From Aphidius gifuensis (taxonomy: Eukaryota; Arthropoda; Insecta; Hymenoptera; Braconidae): a DNA stretch of 64,000 bases. Where the stretch lies: the NCBI RefSeq assembly GCF_014905175.1, contig NC_057791.1:16062177-16126176 (forward strand), given 5' to 3'. The notes under the pieces were generated by a model. That model was not told the origin of the DNA and did not search any database. It saw only the letters and a list, made by a program, of their open reading frames with translations. Shown piece after piece: positions 45,079-57,962 of the stretch. Position numbers and translations under genes: made by a program. How positions within the stretch are numbered: the first letter of the stretch is position 1; each line of letters begins with the position of its first letter.

Positions 45079-46876
45079 TTAGTTACTACCACAACGTTGT
45101 TTGTTATCAAATCCAGTATCACTTCCACAAGAGCTCAAAGTAGTATTACTACCATATGGATCTAGCGATGATTGCACTGACATGCTACGACCTTGTCTTC
45201 TCACTCGATGAGGTGAGAGTTTCCCAGGGTCGACACTGGAGGGGTCTGCCTGCAACAATTAACTGATTAGTCTATTTTGTTTTAATTGTAATATCAAATT
45301 TTACACACTATTAATTCACAAATTTATTTGAACAATTGGCAAACGAGACACGCACCTGGTAAGCTAATGAATTCATAATTATTGTTGAAGGTACAAGACC
45401 CAATGGATTCACTTCACGCATAAGTACATTTGCTGGAATTTTATGAAATTGTATATATTCTAAAAAATTTCCAATGACATCTTGAAGTGGTGTACTAGGA
45501 TTACTATCACAATATTTTTTACTCCACATTAATGCAGCCTATTTAAAAATAAATATCAATTATTATTTCAAATTTATTTAACATTAAATTATTATATTTA
45601 CTTGAAATTTAGTAAATTCATCAGCTGAAAGTTCTTCTCTAGCTAAAATAAGCCTGACAACATGTTGTGGAAGTAATGTAAATGAACCAAGATTAAGTAC
45701 TTCATTTCCATGCTCATCAACAAATTCTAATACCTTTAAAAAATTTAAACAATAATATTTTTAACTATGACATGATGTTGTTAATAAAAAATAAAACAAT
45801 AATGTGTTACTTTTTGAACGAGAGATTTTGTACACTTGTATTGAATATATCTTTCTGCTGATGCTAAAAGAGCACACACTGTGTCAACTGTTATGCAACA
45901 TTGAACAAAACCAGCACATGCTTTTCGAAGTTCATCAAGACCATAGTAATCAGCTGCATTCATTACTCCTGTAATTTAAAAAATTAAGATTATTCAACAA
46001 ATAAAAAGGACTGTTATTGTTGATGATGCTGAGTTTACCTAATAATGTTCTTGGTTGAAGAGTCACACAACCAGTATGGATGTATTCTATCAGCTGTCGA
46101 AATACATCTGGTTCAAACTCTTCAATAATTAACGTATGATGCTGATCTGACTGAAGCTATAAAATAAAAAATACAAATTTTAAAAATAATTTTACTGCAA
46201 AATATAATTAGCCATATGTTTAACTAACTTGATTTGTTGAATTTTGAACATTCAATAAAGGTTCAGAGCTTCGTTTTAAAAAAAAACGTAATTTTTCTCG
46301 AGGAGCTGGTTCTTTTTTTCGTTGTGGGCTTGAAGCTTGATAAAGCATCTTATGAAATACCCTGTAAAAAAATAAAATTACATTAAGTTTTATTGGAAAT
46401 TTTTATGTTACTATTGTATTAATTTTATTTTTATCAAGATCGAGTTTCTTTTTTTTTTTTTTCTCTGCCACCTAGTCAAGGGTTTTATTATTACAATAAA
46501 ATTAAATATTTATTCAATCTCTTGACCTACATCGATCCCCTCGGCTCCTCCTTCTTTAACGTGCGACTACAATTGAGATAATAATTTTTTTCTAACATCA
46601 AAAAATTATAAATAATATTGCCAAGTAATTTTTAGTAATTTTTTTTTTTGATAATTTAAATACTTACCGACTTCTAGCAGCCAGGACTGCTTTAACAGCA
46701 CAAACAGGCTCTCTTGTATCACCCACTAAAAATGTAACATCACATAGCTCAGGCATACTTGCTAGAAATTTCATATCCTCAGCAAGTCCTGTTCTATTTT
46801 CAAATGTTGAAAAATCTGGTTCATCTACGATCCCCATTACGCCCAAATAAAATCCTGCCTCTGAAGCTTCTGGCAT
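45079..46876 (-). CDS. gprs: Serine-enriched protein gprs, BTB/POZ domain
   Basis: Seven exons on the - strand: 46876-46668, 46361-46229, 46156-46039, 45968-45811, 45733-45602, 45538-45356 and 45249-45079, all phases consistent, 367 residues to the first stop. A BTB domain starts at CDVTFLVGDTREPVCAVKAV, is split by a basic insert (QRKKEPAPREKLRFFLKRSS), and continues EEFEPDVFRQLIEYIHTG. A BACK-like region follows (NAADYYGLDELRKACAGFVQ, YIQYKCTKSLVQK, YIQFHKIPANVLMRE), then a Ser-rich tail (RSMSVQSSLD). This arrangement is characteristic of the insect serine-enriched protein. Upstream of the chosen ATG there is an AG acceptor, so a further 5' exon, probably non-coding, exists. Confidence 0.9.
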
Positions 46877-47248
46877 GGAGAACAGATTTTTCTGTAAAAT
46901 AAAAATCATATTTTTATAAATAAATAAATAACAATTTTTGAAAAAATTTAGACAAAAAAACAAACCTTTAAAATGATTGACTATTAATTTAAATAATTAT
47001 CTACAATTTTTAAATATAATATATAAATATTATATTTAAAAAAAATAGATGTTATTGATTTGAAAAAAAAAAAAATTCAATGAATCAATACTCGCCACTT
47101 GTTAAATTGTAAATTAATTTTTAAAATATGATTTTTGTACTTGCAATATTAATGGTAAATAAATGGTAAATTAATTTTAGACTTATAATTTATCTGCCAC
47201 TATCTGTGTGTCTCTTGGATATGTGAAAAAAAAAAATTTCACCCTGAA
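46877..47248. promoter_or_regulatory. Gap between gprs and the micro-gene at 47249
   Basis: Contains the acceptor in front of gprs exon 1 (about 46893) and A/T-rich sequence. If the 47249 gene is real, this is a short divergent control region. No motif recognised. Confidence 0.35.
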
Positions 47249-48348
47249 ATGGCAAAGAGAAAAACAAGGAATTTGCGACGGCGCAAAAGGGAGCAACTTG
47301 TACATGACCCTGTAAAGGTCAATTTAGAAAAATTCAATATTCAGGTAAATAGCAAACAATAGTAAAAAATTTCGAAATCGAAATCAATCGAAATAAACAA
47401 TATTATTATAAAATTTATCAGTTGGATTTTTAAGCGACTATATTCATTTACAAAATGATAATTAATTAATTTTTTTAGTCATTAGTCATTACTCATTAGG
47501 TCAGTTTCATTATCAATATTAATTTGTGTCATTTTTTTTTTTCGACACACTGATACTAATCGATACAATGTTCTAAGAATTTTTATCTACAAGTTGTTCC
47601 ATCAATTAGATTCAATTTATTTAAACAAATATGAGAAAATTTTTTTATCTGATAGGGTGGAAAGATTGATCAACACTGTCAACTTTTAAAAATATAAATA
47701 AATTATTTTTAATAATTAAAAAATTATTAGAAATATCTATAATAGAAATATTTTTTTTTTTTCGATCGAAATAATTTTACTGCACATTGCGCAGTGTCAT
47801 AAAAAGAAGCATGCGAATTTTTATCTGCGCTTGCGTAACTATTGCCAAAGTGTCATGACATCAAATAAAAATAACGGATTAAGCTACTAAAAAAAAAACA
47901 AATAGAAAAATGATTTATGGTGTGTTATGGAACACTGGCTAGACAATTTCTATCTTCTATTCTCATATGGCTCAATTTTCTTTATGTAAAAAAAAAAAAT
48001 AAAAAACACGCAGGTAGCAATAAAAATACATGTGCAATTTGGGATAAATATATTAGTGTTTTCTCTCGTAAAATTTTTGCTCCAATTTATAACTATTGTT
48101 GTACATTGTTTCTATCAGTAAAAAAAAAAAAAAAAAAATTACTAATCTAGCTTTATGTATTTAATAATCTTGAGGTTGTTGTTATTTAAAATGCAATTCA
48201 CTATTTCATATGAAAATGCAATTTATTTTATTGTTTTTTTTTTTTTTTAATTTAAAAAAATACATTTAAACAATTACAGGCTACGTTAAACAACATCAGC
48301 AATGAGCACGATGTTTTTGATGCAACGTGGCTCAGGAGAGGGAACTGA
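47249..48348 (+). CDS. Possible two-exon micro-gene, 54 residues
   Basis: Exon 1 (47249-47344) opens MAKRKTRNLRRRKREQLVHD and continues PVKVNLEKFNIQ to a GTAAAT donor. Exon 2 (48280-48348) follows a TTACAG acceptor in the same phase and reads ATLNNISNEHDVFDATWLRR, then GN and a stop. Both exons are richer in G+C than their surroundings and join without a frame problem across a 935-base intron. The product would be a small, strongly basic then acidic protein, possibly RNA-binding or ribosome-associated; the family is not recognised. It could instead be the 5' end of a longer gene, or chance. Confidence 0.45.
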
Positions 48349-48357
48349 AAGTGGCTG

Positions 48358-48390
48358 AAAGAGAGAGAAACAGGAGAGAGAGAGAGGGTT
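48358..48390 (+). promoter_or_regulatory. GAGA-type tract
   Basis: Dense GAGAGA runs followed by G+C-rich sequence to about 48455. In insects such tracts recruit GAGA-type factors near promoters. It lies upstream of the Pgant gene, and a donor at about 48881 (ATGACTAAAAAATGT exon, gtgagt) together with an acceptor at 50431 may define a 5' non-coding exon of that gene. Confidence 0.4.
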
Positions 48391-49074
48391 TTAGAATCCG
48401 CGTGTCGTTGACAGCTAACGACAACATTTTCTGACTGCCCAACCAGTCATCAGTGTTTGGTGTAATCAGTATATACGGTAAAAGTTTATATAGCAGATGA
48501 TATTGTATTGTAGTTTTTTTTTTTTATATCAACAAATAATCATAATCATGGAGAAAAAAAAACTGGTTTTATCAAATTTTTGAGGACTGTTTAACTGAAA
48601 TAATAGTTTATAAAACGACAAAGATTAAAGTGGTGTGGTGTCTTATCATTGTGTTGTATGCATCTTGCTAACCACAATTATTTTATTTCAAAATGTTTAA
48701 AATTTATATTTAATTATTACTTATTTTTATAAATTTTTTTTTATTTTTATAAATCTACATAACAAGTTTTTGTTTTTGTGTTTTTTTTTAATTTACTTTT
48801 GGTGGTTTTTATTATCACGTTATTGACAAAAGGATTATATTATTTGACAACACCATGACTAAAAAATGTAGTCAAAATCAATGTGAGTATTTATTTATTT
48901 TTTTATTATTGTTATAAATTTTTGACACATGGTAGCTTATAAATATTTATCCGGTATTATTTTATTATTTGGTTATTTATTTATTATTATTATCTAATGA
49001 TTGAAGTTACTGATAAGATAAAATAAATAATAACTACAGGGTTATTTTATAGATGATGAGGATATAAAAATTTT

Positions 49075-49172
49075 AAAAATAATTACCCTTTGATGAGACT
49101 TGAACCCATGATTATTGTATTCGGGTCAATCGCCTCGATAACTACACAGAAACCTGTTTGGAAAATTTTCTC
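49075..49172 (-). repeat. tRNA-like inverted repeat, left arm
   Basis: On the - strand it reads tttccaaacaggtttc, then gcgattgacccgaatacaat and gggttcaagtctca, resembling the D-arm-to-T-arm part of a tRNA. The right arm at 49522-49615 has the same order on the + strand, so the two can fold back over a spacer of about 350 bases. Confidence 0.6.
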
Positions 49173-49521
49173 GTGACATACCAATTTTAAGGTTGTTTAT
49201 AAACAATTTTTTAAATTAATATAAAATCTCTTAAATTAATTTTATTATGTTGATAGAATGACTATTTATTTGTTAAATCAATTTTTTAATTTTTGTGTTT
49301 TTCGGTATTTAGATTAATTAATGTCAAAGTTGACAAGATAACATTAAGGAGGTGAATGCATAGCTAGAAAATGTAGTTTTCTATTGAATTTTTACTATAA
49401 TTAATTTTAATTTCAATAATTTTTTTGTATTCTTTATTAAAAGTTATTTGACCGATTTAAAAATTATTTCTGCACAATTTTTAAGATTCTTGAACGAATG
49501 TTAATTAGAATTAGTCATAAT

Positions 49522-49615
49522 AAATTTTCCAAATAGTTTTAAACATAGCCAAGTACGGTGATTGACCCGAATAAAATAATCGTGAGTTCGACTCTCACCT
49601 GAAGATAATTATTTA
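49522..49615 (+). repeat. tRNA-like inverted repeat, right arm
   Basis: It contains tagccaagtacgg (box A-like), gattgacccgaataaaat and a good T-arm, gtgagttcgactctcac (5-bp stem, 7-base loop), a box B-like sequence. No complete cloverleaf with acceptor stem was found, so this is a tRNA-derived or tRNA-mimicking repeat, perhaps SINE-like, rather than a working tRNA. Confidence 0.6.
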
Positions 49616-50525
49616 TAAAATTTAAACATTTGTTTATTTGAAAATCACATTAATCTTAGAGTGAATCTGATGTGCAAGGATTACACTCTCACATAATTTT
49701 ATATGCATTCGATTTCCATATTAGTTTCAAGGCCGAGCCTTTCTTTTTTCTTACACAAAATATATACGATTTCTACGAATAGAAAAATCTTGTTGTGATT
49801 AAATAGCAATATTTCTTGATAGTAAAATTAAAAATTTCTATAATCGTGACAATTCGTAAATAGGACATTTCTCTGTCGAAATATATTTTTCTAGATGTGC
49901 ATGGTCTCTTTTTTCGACTAATAAAAATTCCCAAACCTTTTCAATTACCCAAATTATAAATAAATTAAAAATTTCAATGAAATTTTAAATTATTTATTAA
50001 ACAAATTTTCCATCATAAATGCTCCCTGTTTGAATGATGAATCAAGCAGCTCAAGCTCATTTTAGAACAACAAAATTTGCTCATTTCGATTATAAAATAT
50101 TTTAGATTTCTTTGCTTAATCGAGTCAAAATAAAAACATTAACACTTTTTTAAAATTAGTCATGTATATTTGTTCCAGATTAACACCAAGAATAACTTCA
50201 ATCTTTAATAGAACATGGCTTCAATCAATAATTTAATGAAAAATATCATGAAGTTGAATTCGTAACATAATACGTTGAATTAATAATAGGTATTTAATGT
50301 TAAAACATTTGACTAAATATATCACAACAATGGAACTAATTAATAATTTAAAAAGTATAAATTTTAAAATTAAAAATTGCCATATTAAAAATTTATTAAA
50401 ACGATGAGAACTTGTCGAATGTTCTCTTCAGGTAGTGAATAATTTTGTGTAAATTAAAAAATGCATGTGTAGTTATTATTTGTTGTAAATAATTCATAAA
50501 ATAATAATAATTAATAATTTTATTT

Positions 50526-53500
50526 ATGATGATAGCATTATCAAATTTGATAAAATACGTGGATGGTAAAAACATGATGGTTTTTCCAAGAAGAAGATTG
50601 CTTTGGCTTAAAGCTTCAATACTCGGTACAGCTGTATGGTTAACTCTATGTTTTTTATTATATACTGAGGATCAAACACCAATCAGTACACAAGCATTAG
50701 TTATGTCAGATTCTCCATATCAACAACAAGTTACTGATGACATTATTAATTCTGAATTATCAAATACATATCAAGATAATAATAATCAAAGAGTTCATCG
50801 TGCAATGGATAATATTTCTGGACCAGAACAAGGTGAATAGTTAAATTATAAATATTATTATTAAATAATAATAATAGATTGATTTATTTATTTCATTGGA
50901 GTTTTATTTCTTTAATAAAAAAATGCATCGTTAAGTTTTAAATTTATTGTTAGCAATATAACGATAATTGAACGTAACAAAATGTTTCAATCAAGTCGTA
51001 AAAAATATTTTTTTCAATTGAGAATAATTATATTATCATCACTGTATTAAAAATAAATCATACTAAAAATATTATAAATTTGTTTTTTATGTTCTTTAGG
51101 TGATGGTGTATTGGCAGCACCAAAAGAACAAGAACCTGGTAATTTAGGTAAACCAGTTGTTTTACCAATAAATTTATCACCTGAAATTAAAAAAATTGTT
51201 GATGATGGTTGGATTAAAAATGCATTTAATCAATATGTCAGTGATCTTATATCTGTTCATAGAACATTACCAGATCCTCGTGATGAATGGTAAGAGAATA
51301 TAATTCAAATTTTACATGTAAAAATTTTGATAAATAAATATTTAAATTAATTATAGGTGTAAAGAAAAAGGACGTTATCAAGATGATTTACCTGCTACAT
51401 CTGTTATTATATGTTTTCATAATGAAGCTTGGTCTGTTTTATTAAGAACAGTTCATTCAGTACTTAATAGATCACCAGAACATCTTATTTATGAAATTCT
51501 TCTTGTTGATGATTTTTCTGATATGCGTGAGTTATTATTTAACAAATTTAATATATCAAATATTTATTAATAAATGTAATTTACAGCACATCTTAAACAA
51601 CAATTGGCTGATTATATAGTTAGCTATCCAAAAGTTAAAATTGTAAGAGCAAAAAAAAGAGAAGGTTTAATACGTGCACGTTTATTGGGTGCTGCTGCTG
51701 CAAAAGCTCCTGTATTAACTTTTTTAGATAGTCATTGTGAATGTACAGAAGGATGGCTAGAGCCACTTATGGATAGAATTGCTAAAAATTCAACAACTGT
51801 AGTATGTCCAGTTATTGATGTTATTGATGATACAACACTGGAATATCATTGGCGAGATTCTGGTGGTATTAATGTTGGTGGTTTTGATTGGAATCTTCAG
51901 GTATATTTTTAATTATTTTCCTACTTAAACTTGATTAATATATTAATGAAAAAAGTCTCATTAAATTATTGACATTTGTATTATTAGTTCAATTGGCATG
52001 CAGTGCCAGAACGTGAAAAGAAAAAACATACAAATTTAGCAGAACCAGTGTGGTCACCAACAATGGCAGGTGGATTATTTTCAATTGATCGTGAATTTTT
52101 TGAACGACTTGGTACTTATGACAGTGGTTTTGATATTTGGGGTGGAGAAAATCTTGAGTTATCATTTAAAACTTGGATGTGTGGTGGTATGTATTTTTAA
52201 TTTATCAAAACTCAATTGATGATTTGTAAATTTAATGCTTTTTATTAATTCAAGGTACACTGGAAATAGTTCCATGCTCGCATGTTGGACATATCTTTAG
52301 AAAACGGCAAGTTTTAATAAAATTTATAAAATAATATTCTTTATATCAAAGAAATTGTTTGTTAATTTTTTTTGTTTTATTTATAGTTCACCTTATAAAT
52401 GGCGAAGTGGTGTAAATGTTCTTAAGAGAAATAGCGTAAGACTTAGTGAAGTTTGGTTAGATGAATTTGCAAAATATTATTATCAACGAATAGGTGATGA
52501 TAAAGTAAGTAATTCCTTTGAAAATAAAATTAAAGAAAACACAATAAAATTGAATACAATAAATTAAAATAATTATATTTTTAATAGGGTTCATTTGGAG
52601 ACGTTTCAGAACGTAGAGCATTACGAAGAAAACTAGGATGTAAATCATTCAAGTGGTATTTAGAAAATATATATCCTGAATTGTTTATACCAGGTGATGC
52701 TATTGGTTCTGGAGAGGTAAGCATATTCCCTTTTTTTTATTAAAACAATTACAAAATTGTTGTGTAGTTTTTTTTCTAACAATTTTAATAAATTTATCTT
52801 ATAGATTCGTAACTTGGGAGAAGGAGCAGACACATGTTTAGACTCACCTGCTAGAAAAGCAGACATGCATAGACCCGCTGGACTTTATCCATGTCATCGT
52901 CAAGGTGGAAATCAGGTAAATCAATTTTCAAGGGTATTTAGTATTAAAATAAAAAGGGCATTGACTTGCAGTTTATATTTTCCGTTTTAAAATGATTAAT
53001 TAATGAAGCGAGAACTATCAACATGCTATCTTGTAGTTGATAAATTTTATAAAAACATCCGGAAGATAGAAGCTTATTTTTATCAACATAAAATTATAAT
53101 TTTTTCATATTAATATCTTTCATTAATGTTTGACAATAAACTAACGAAATTTTAATTAATATTATTGTATAAAAAATAAACAACAAATGTTATTAAATAT
53201 AATTTTTTAATTTCCAGTACTGGATGCTAAGCAAAGCCGGTGAAATTCGTCGTGATGAATCTTGTCTTGATTACAGTGGAGCTGATGTTATTCTTTATCC
53301 ATGTCATGGTAGTAAAGGCAATCAACAATGGCTCTATAATGATCAGGTATTTATTTTATTTAATTTCTAAAATTATTTAATTATCTAATTGTTAATAATT
53401 TACAGACAAAACAAATTAGACATGGAAGCAGTGATAAATGTCTGACAATGGTTGAGACAAAACATCATCTTGTAATGGATGAATGTTCAAAAACATTAAA

Positions 53501-53546
53501 AAGACAAAAATGGTTAATTGAAAATTATGATCCAACAAAAGGATAG
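50526..53546 (+). CDS. Pgant: Polypeptide N-acetylgalactosaminyltransferase
   Basis: Eleven exons (50526-50832, 51100-51289, 51357-51526, 51587-51900, 51988-52186, 52255-52306, 52387-52504, 52588-52716, 52805-52915, 53218-53346, 53406-53546) give 619 residues. It is a Golgi type II enzyme that starts mucin-type O-glycosylation by moving GalNAc from UDP-GalNAc to Ser/Thr. A membrane anchor lies near 32-48. The GT-A domain has TSVIICFHNEAWS, the metal-binding DSH (about 270-272) and the WGGENLELSF motif. A ricin-type lectin domain (about 494-615) has QYW, QQW and QKW repeats. Intron 6 starts with GC (gcaagt at 52307) rather than GT. The exact Pgant subtype is not assigned. Confidence 0.95.
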
Positions 53547-56500
53547 TCCATAAATATTAAAAATAATATTTTTTATTAAATAATGATAACTAAACTTAAA
53601 AATATTCAACCGAACAAATGAAAATAATGTTAATTTTTTTTGTTTTATTATTGATTAGAAATATTTAGAGTTAATTTTTTTCAAACGAGATATTTAATAA
53701 TTAATTTTTATGAATGAGCTGATTGATATTGGCGTACAGGGTTTTATATATGGATGATTATAACTGAGATTTTTTATTTATGTTACAAAAACGATTGAAA
53801 TTTTATATTGAGAAAAAAAAAAAAAGTTGTTTTATTCGTTAATTTAAAAAGAAAAATATTTAATTATAATTCGTTTTTTTTTTCTTTTCTTTTTGTGCAC
53901 GGAATACGCTTTTTTTTTTTGTTGTGTAAAACAAGAGTGAAGAGGTTTAATGTGACCTAAAATTTTACAACTGTGTGAACATTTAATTTGTATTTTTTTG
54001 GTTTACAAATAGCTGCTTTGGAGTCTTGTTTTATACGCGAATTACTGAAAGTTGACTTGGGTTGTTTCCTGTCTGCCATATAAACGTGCATTTAAATAGT
54101 AAAAATAATATAGTAAAATGAAAAAATTATCAATTTTTAAAACAGAAATGAATGAGAATATTACGAATGAATTTTATTTAGTAGATAGATCATTGTAGAA
54201 AGAAAAAAAATCATTGTGACATAGAATATGACAATTAATTTTTTCTTTGAGATTAATTTTGTTTAAAAAAATAATGACCAAAATAAATGGGCGTTATTAT
54301 CAAGATCATTTTAAAAGCCTTTCTGCCTCAATTTTAAAAATAATAAAATTCAAATAATAATTATAAGTCCATTCTATTGTTTCATGGCTAATGTTTTATA
54401 TATTTCATAATTGGCAAAAATTTCATATGAGGTTAATTACAATTAAAAAAAAACAGTCCATAATTTAGTAAAACTGTCAACAAATTGTCAAATAATTAAT
54501 TTAAATATATGTAAGAAACGAACAAAGTAAATGATATGATGATTAGAATTTTTAAATGTGATTAATCAACCAACAAATAGTTGAATAATAAAAATTATAT
54601 ATAAAAAAAAAAAACACAAAATATTCGAGGAAATATCTTGTAATTTGGTGTTAAACTTTGGTAATCTTTCGGTAATTATATAATATTTTTTTTTGACTTT
54701 TGTAGTCTATAAAAATTTGATGTCATCATAGGAAGACTACACAAAAATTTATGTATTCTCTGTGTAATCTTCTTGTATTCTAATCTAGATCTAAAAAACA
54801 ATTTTCTATAAATGACAAAATAAATAAAATCAAAATATAGTTTATTAGGTTTTTATCATAAAAAAAAAAGAGATGAATATAATTTCTTTCAACATGAAGA
54901 TATTTTCATAGATTAAACATGGACTTTGTCAAAAAAAAAAAATATCATCTTAATTAATTAATAAAACTCAATTACTTATTTAATTAAATTCAAAAGAAAA
55001 ATGTTGAGTTAATAATTGAGTATGAATGAATTTATATATGAAAATTAATAATGTTTTAGTATAAATAAATATTTGTATTAATGAATCGAGAATTACATGG
55101 AGAACAATAAATATTATATTTATTTTAAAAAATTTAAAAATTCAAACCTACGATTATTTAATAATAATTCAAATTTGTAAGTAAAAAAAGTAACATATTA
55201 ATTTTATTATTCTTAATTTAAATTTATAAAAGAGAAAGTCCAGTGGGTGTTGAAAAATTATCAGTCATAAAAATCTTTATCATTGACAATTAAACTTCCG
55301 GGATAAAAACAAAAAAAATTCTTATTTTACACATAGAAAAACCCATTGCAAAAATACCATTTTTAAATTTTTTTTAACGAGATTTTTATCACAAAAAAAA
55401 AAACTTGAACTTGTGATGATTTAGAAAAAAAAAAAGCTGTTAAGTATGACTTTAGACTGACTCTTGAAATTAAAACTTAAGATGTAGACACGATATCTCA
55501 AAAAAAAAAAAAGCCGATGAATATTTTGAAAAACAAGACTCAAGTACTCCAGACTGTAACCCAAACAATTTATGACCTCGATGTGCTTAAAAAATATGTG
55601 ATATCAAAAGAAAAAAGAAAGAAAAATACTTGAGTTTTTATTTTTTTTATTTTTACAAACTATGGTATGAGTAAAAACATATATGCAACTGAGAAATAAC
55701 TATTTATGGGATGAGTCGAGTACAATATACATTCATGTATTTTGTATATATTTATGGGGTATTTTATGTTAAATCAGATTAAAAAATCTTCCTGTTTCAA
55801 TTAGCAATGATTTTTTTTAACTAAAAATTTTTTACTGCAACGGATAACTAAATAATCTTCAAATCAATTTCAACAATTTTTCCATAAATTTAAAATCTCT
55901 CCTAGTAATATGGAAAAACTTAAGACTATAACTATTTTTTTTAATAATAGTGTTTTCTAAAAATAGAACAATAATACTTTTAACAATTTAATGCAAGATT
56001 AATTTTAAATTTTTTCATCATTATGATTTTAAAGATAACATTAACAACTTTAACATGCAAAATAGAGGCACCGCTTTGTTTTAATTTATAAAAATAAAAT
56101 TCTCCAGTAAAAAAAAAATTTTTTTTAATAAAAAAAAAGAAAAGTTTCTTACCGTATGGTTCGTAACACAATGTTATTACAATTATAGAATTTTTTTTTA
56201 CATTCGGGGTAGAATGTTCGCGGGATGCGTCATACAATTGGCTCGAAAAAAAATCTTCCAGTAACGTAACAAAAAATTAGACATAAAGGGCATTGAAATT
56301 TTTTAACTCTAGCATATAATAAAATTGGATTTTTTTTATATCGATATTTGTACGAGTATGAGACTCGGAAAAAGTCCTAAAACATCAAACGAAGATCAGA
56401 AGATCAAAAGATGATCATTACCATTAAAAATATTAAAAAAACAATAATAATAATAATTTAAAAAAATTAAATTTATTGTACATTTAAAGCCAGAAACACA

Positions 56501-57040
56501 AGAAGAAAAAAAAATATAATTCATGTACTTAATTGCATCAAGAGACATGCAAGGACTCTCTGACCATGTTGGAGGACCATCTGATTCACCGTGGAATGTC
56601 CCATATATATAAATTGTATTTACACATGAGTGTTTCTGCTATACCATATATGTTTATAAAAAAAAAAAAATAAAAAATCTAAAAGAATGCCCGTCTGTTT
56701 TTCTTCATTTAAGAGTGAAACAAGTTGCGGGACATTGAATGATAGAATCTTGAAGAAGAAACATTTATTTAAGGCCGGCGACCTGTAATTTTTTAAACAA
56801 AAACAAGTACAATTTAAAAAAAAAAAAAACCCGATTCATAACCATATATATCAATGACAAAAAAATATATTACAATTAAATAATAATTAAATATATTTTT
56901 TACATTACCTAGATGATGATGAGAAACTAAAAAATTGACTATCACTGATAATCGTGTGTGGTCTTTCCTCTTCCTTTTCTATGAACCGTCTAGGAGAGAA
57001 AAAATAAAAAAAAAAAGATCGTTAATACCATCATAAAGTT
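53547..57040. other. Long A/T-rich intergenic stretch
   Basis: Homopolymer-rich, with stops in all frames. The first part is probably the 3' UTR of the Pgant gene. The open frame 55980-56237 (-) is Lys/Phe/Ile-rich and unsupported. No repeat family or RNA gene recognised. Confidence 0.5.
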
Positions 57041-57962
57041 GATCTATTTAAATAAAATCGATTAAGCCTGATCCTTTTTTTGTATCATATTTATTAAATA
57101 GGCTACTTTGCAAATTCTGATTGGTCTTGATCAGTCTGGATTGGACCAAATGGCAGACCATGAGGGCCACTGTGTTTACCTTATTCGTATGGTATATATA
57201 ATACTTGTCGACACACTGGAGGGACTGGAGAGTGCTCTCCAGAAGATAGTAAAAAATTTTTATGTGTGTGTATTCATTCCAATTCATTCGAAGGACTTTT
57301 AAATACAAAACGACTAACCAATGTTACTTGAGGGGAAATAAAAATATCTTCATAAGGAATGCTTAGTGTTTATTGTGGAAGGGGAAATTTCCCTTTAAGT
57401 GACATTCATCAGTCGGATTTAGTTTTTGTCCCCTATGTTTGATGACGCGTGAATGATTCAAAGGCACAGTGTATTTGTTGTACATGGTTGTGTGTTCAGT
57501 GTTAATGTGACGCTTGTTAAACCACGAGGGTATATCTTCTTACAAACCTCTATATTTACCCTTAATATTTATTACAATATTATTATTGTATTATTTAATT
57601 TATCATTAAATAGTTATTGTTATTTTATTATTTATAAATTTAAAAAAAAATAATAAAAAACAACTTGTGACAGTAGAAGTTTTTTATTTATTTTTTTTTG
57701 ACAATTGTTGCTCCGAAATTTATTTAAATTATTATTTATTTATTTATTTTTGGATACAAGTGGTGTTTTATATTTTTAATTAAAAAACATGTTTTATTAT
57801 CTAATTACCGGCATCGAGTAAAAAGAGTGTAACTATGTTTAATAATTTTAAAATTTATCATAAAAATAGTGATTTTGACATCATAATATTTTGAGGATAT
57901 TTTTTTTTTTTTTTTATAATTTTGAATATAATTATGTATAAATAATTAAGTGTGTTAAAAAA
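57041..57962. promoter_or_regulatory. Upstream region of the laminin gene
   Basis: A patch of higher G+C (about 57110-57250) with a small hairpin (ctggaga-gtgc-tctccag, about 57227-57244) lies in otherwise A/T-rich DNA. Open frames on both strands overlap there and look non-coding. It may hold the promoter and a 5' UTR of the gene at 57963. Confidence 0.35.

Larger units (their letters stand above)
48900..50525. other. Probable 5' intron of the Pgant gene
   Basis: A/T-rich and without a supported gene. It contains a tRNA-like inverted repeat (49075-49172 and 49522-49615). A TCTTCAG acceptor at 50431 precedes the start codon. Confidence 0.45.

Noticed and set aside
49075..49615. A functional tRNA gene
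   Set aside because: Only the T-arm (and a weak box A) is convincing; no paired acceptor stem or clear anticodon arm could be drawn.
56100..57308. Open frames around 55980-56237 and 57048-57308
   Set aside because: Low-complexity Lys/Phe/Ile content, overlaps on both strands, no splice partners.
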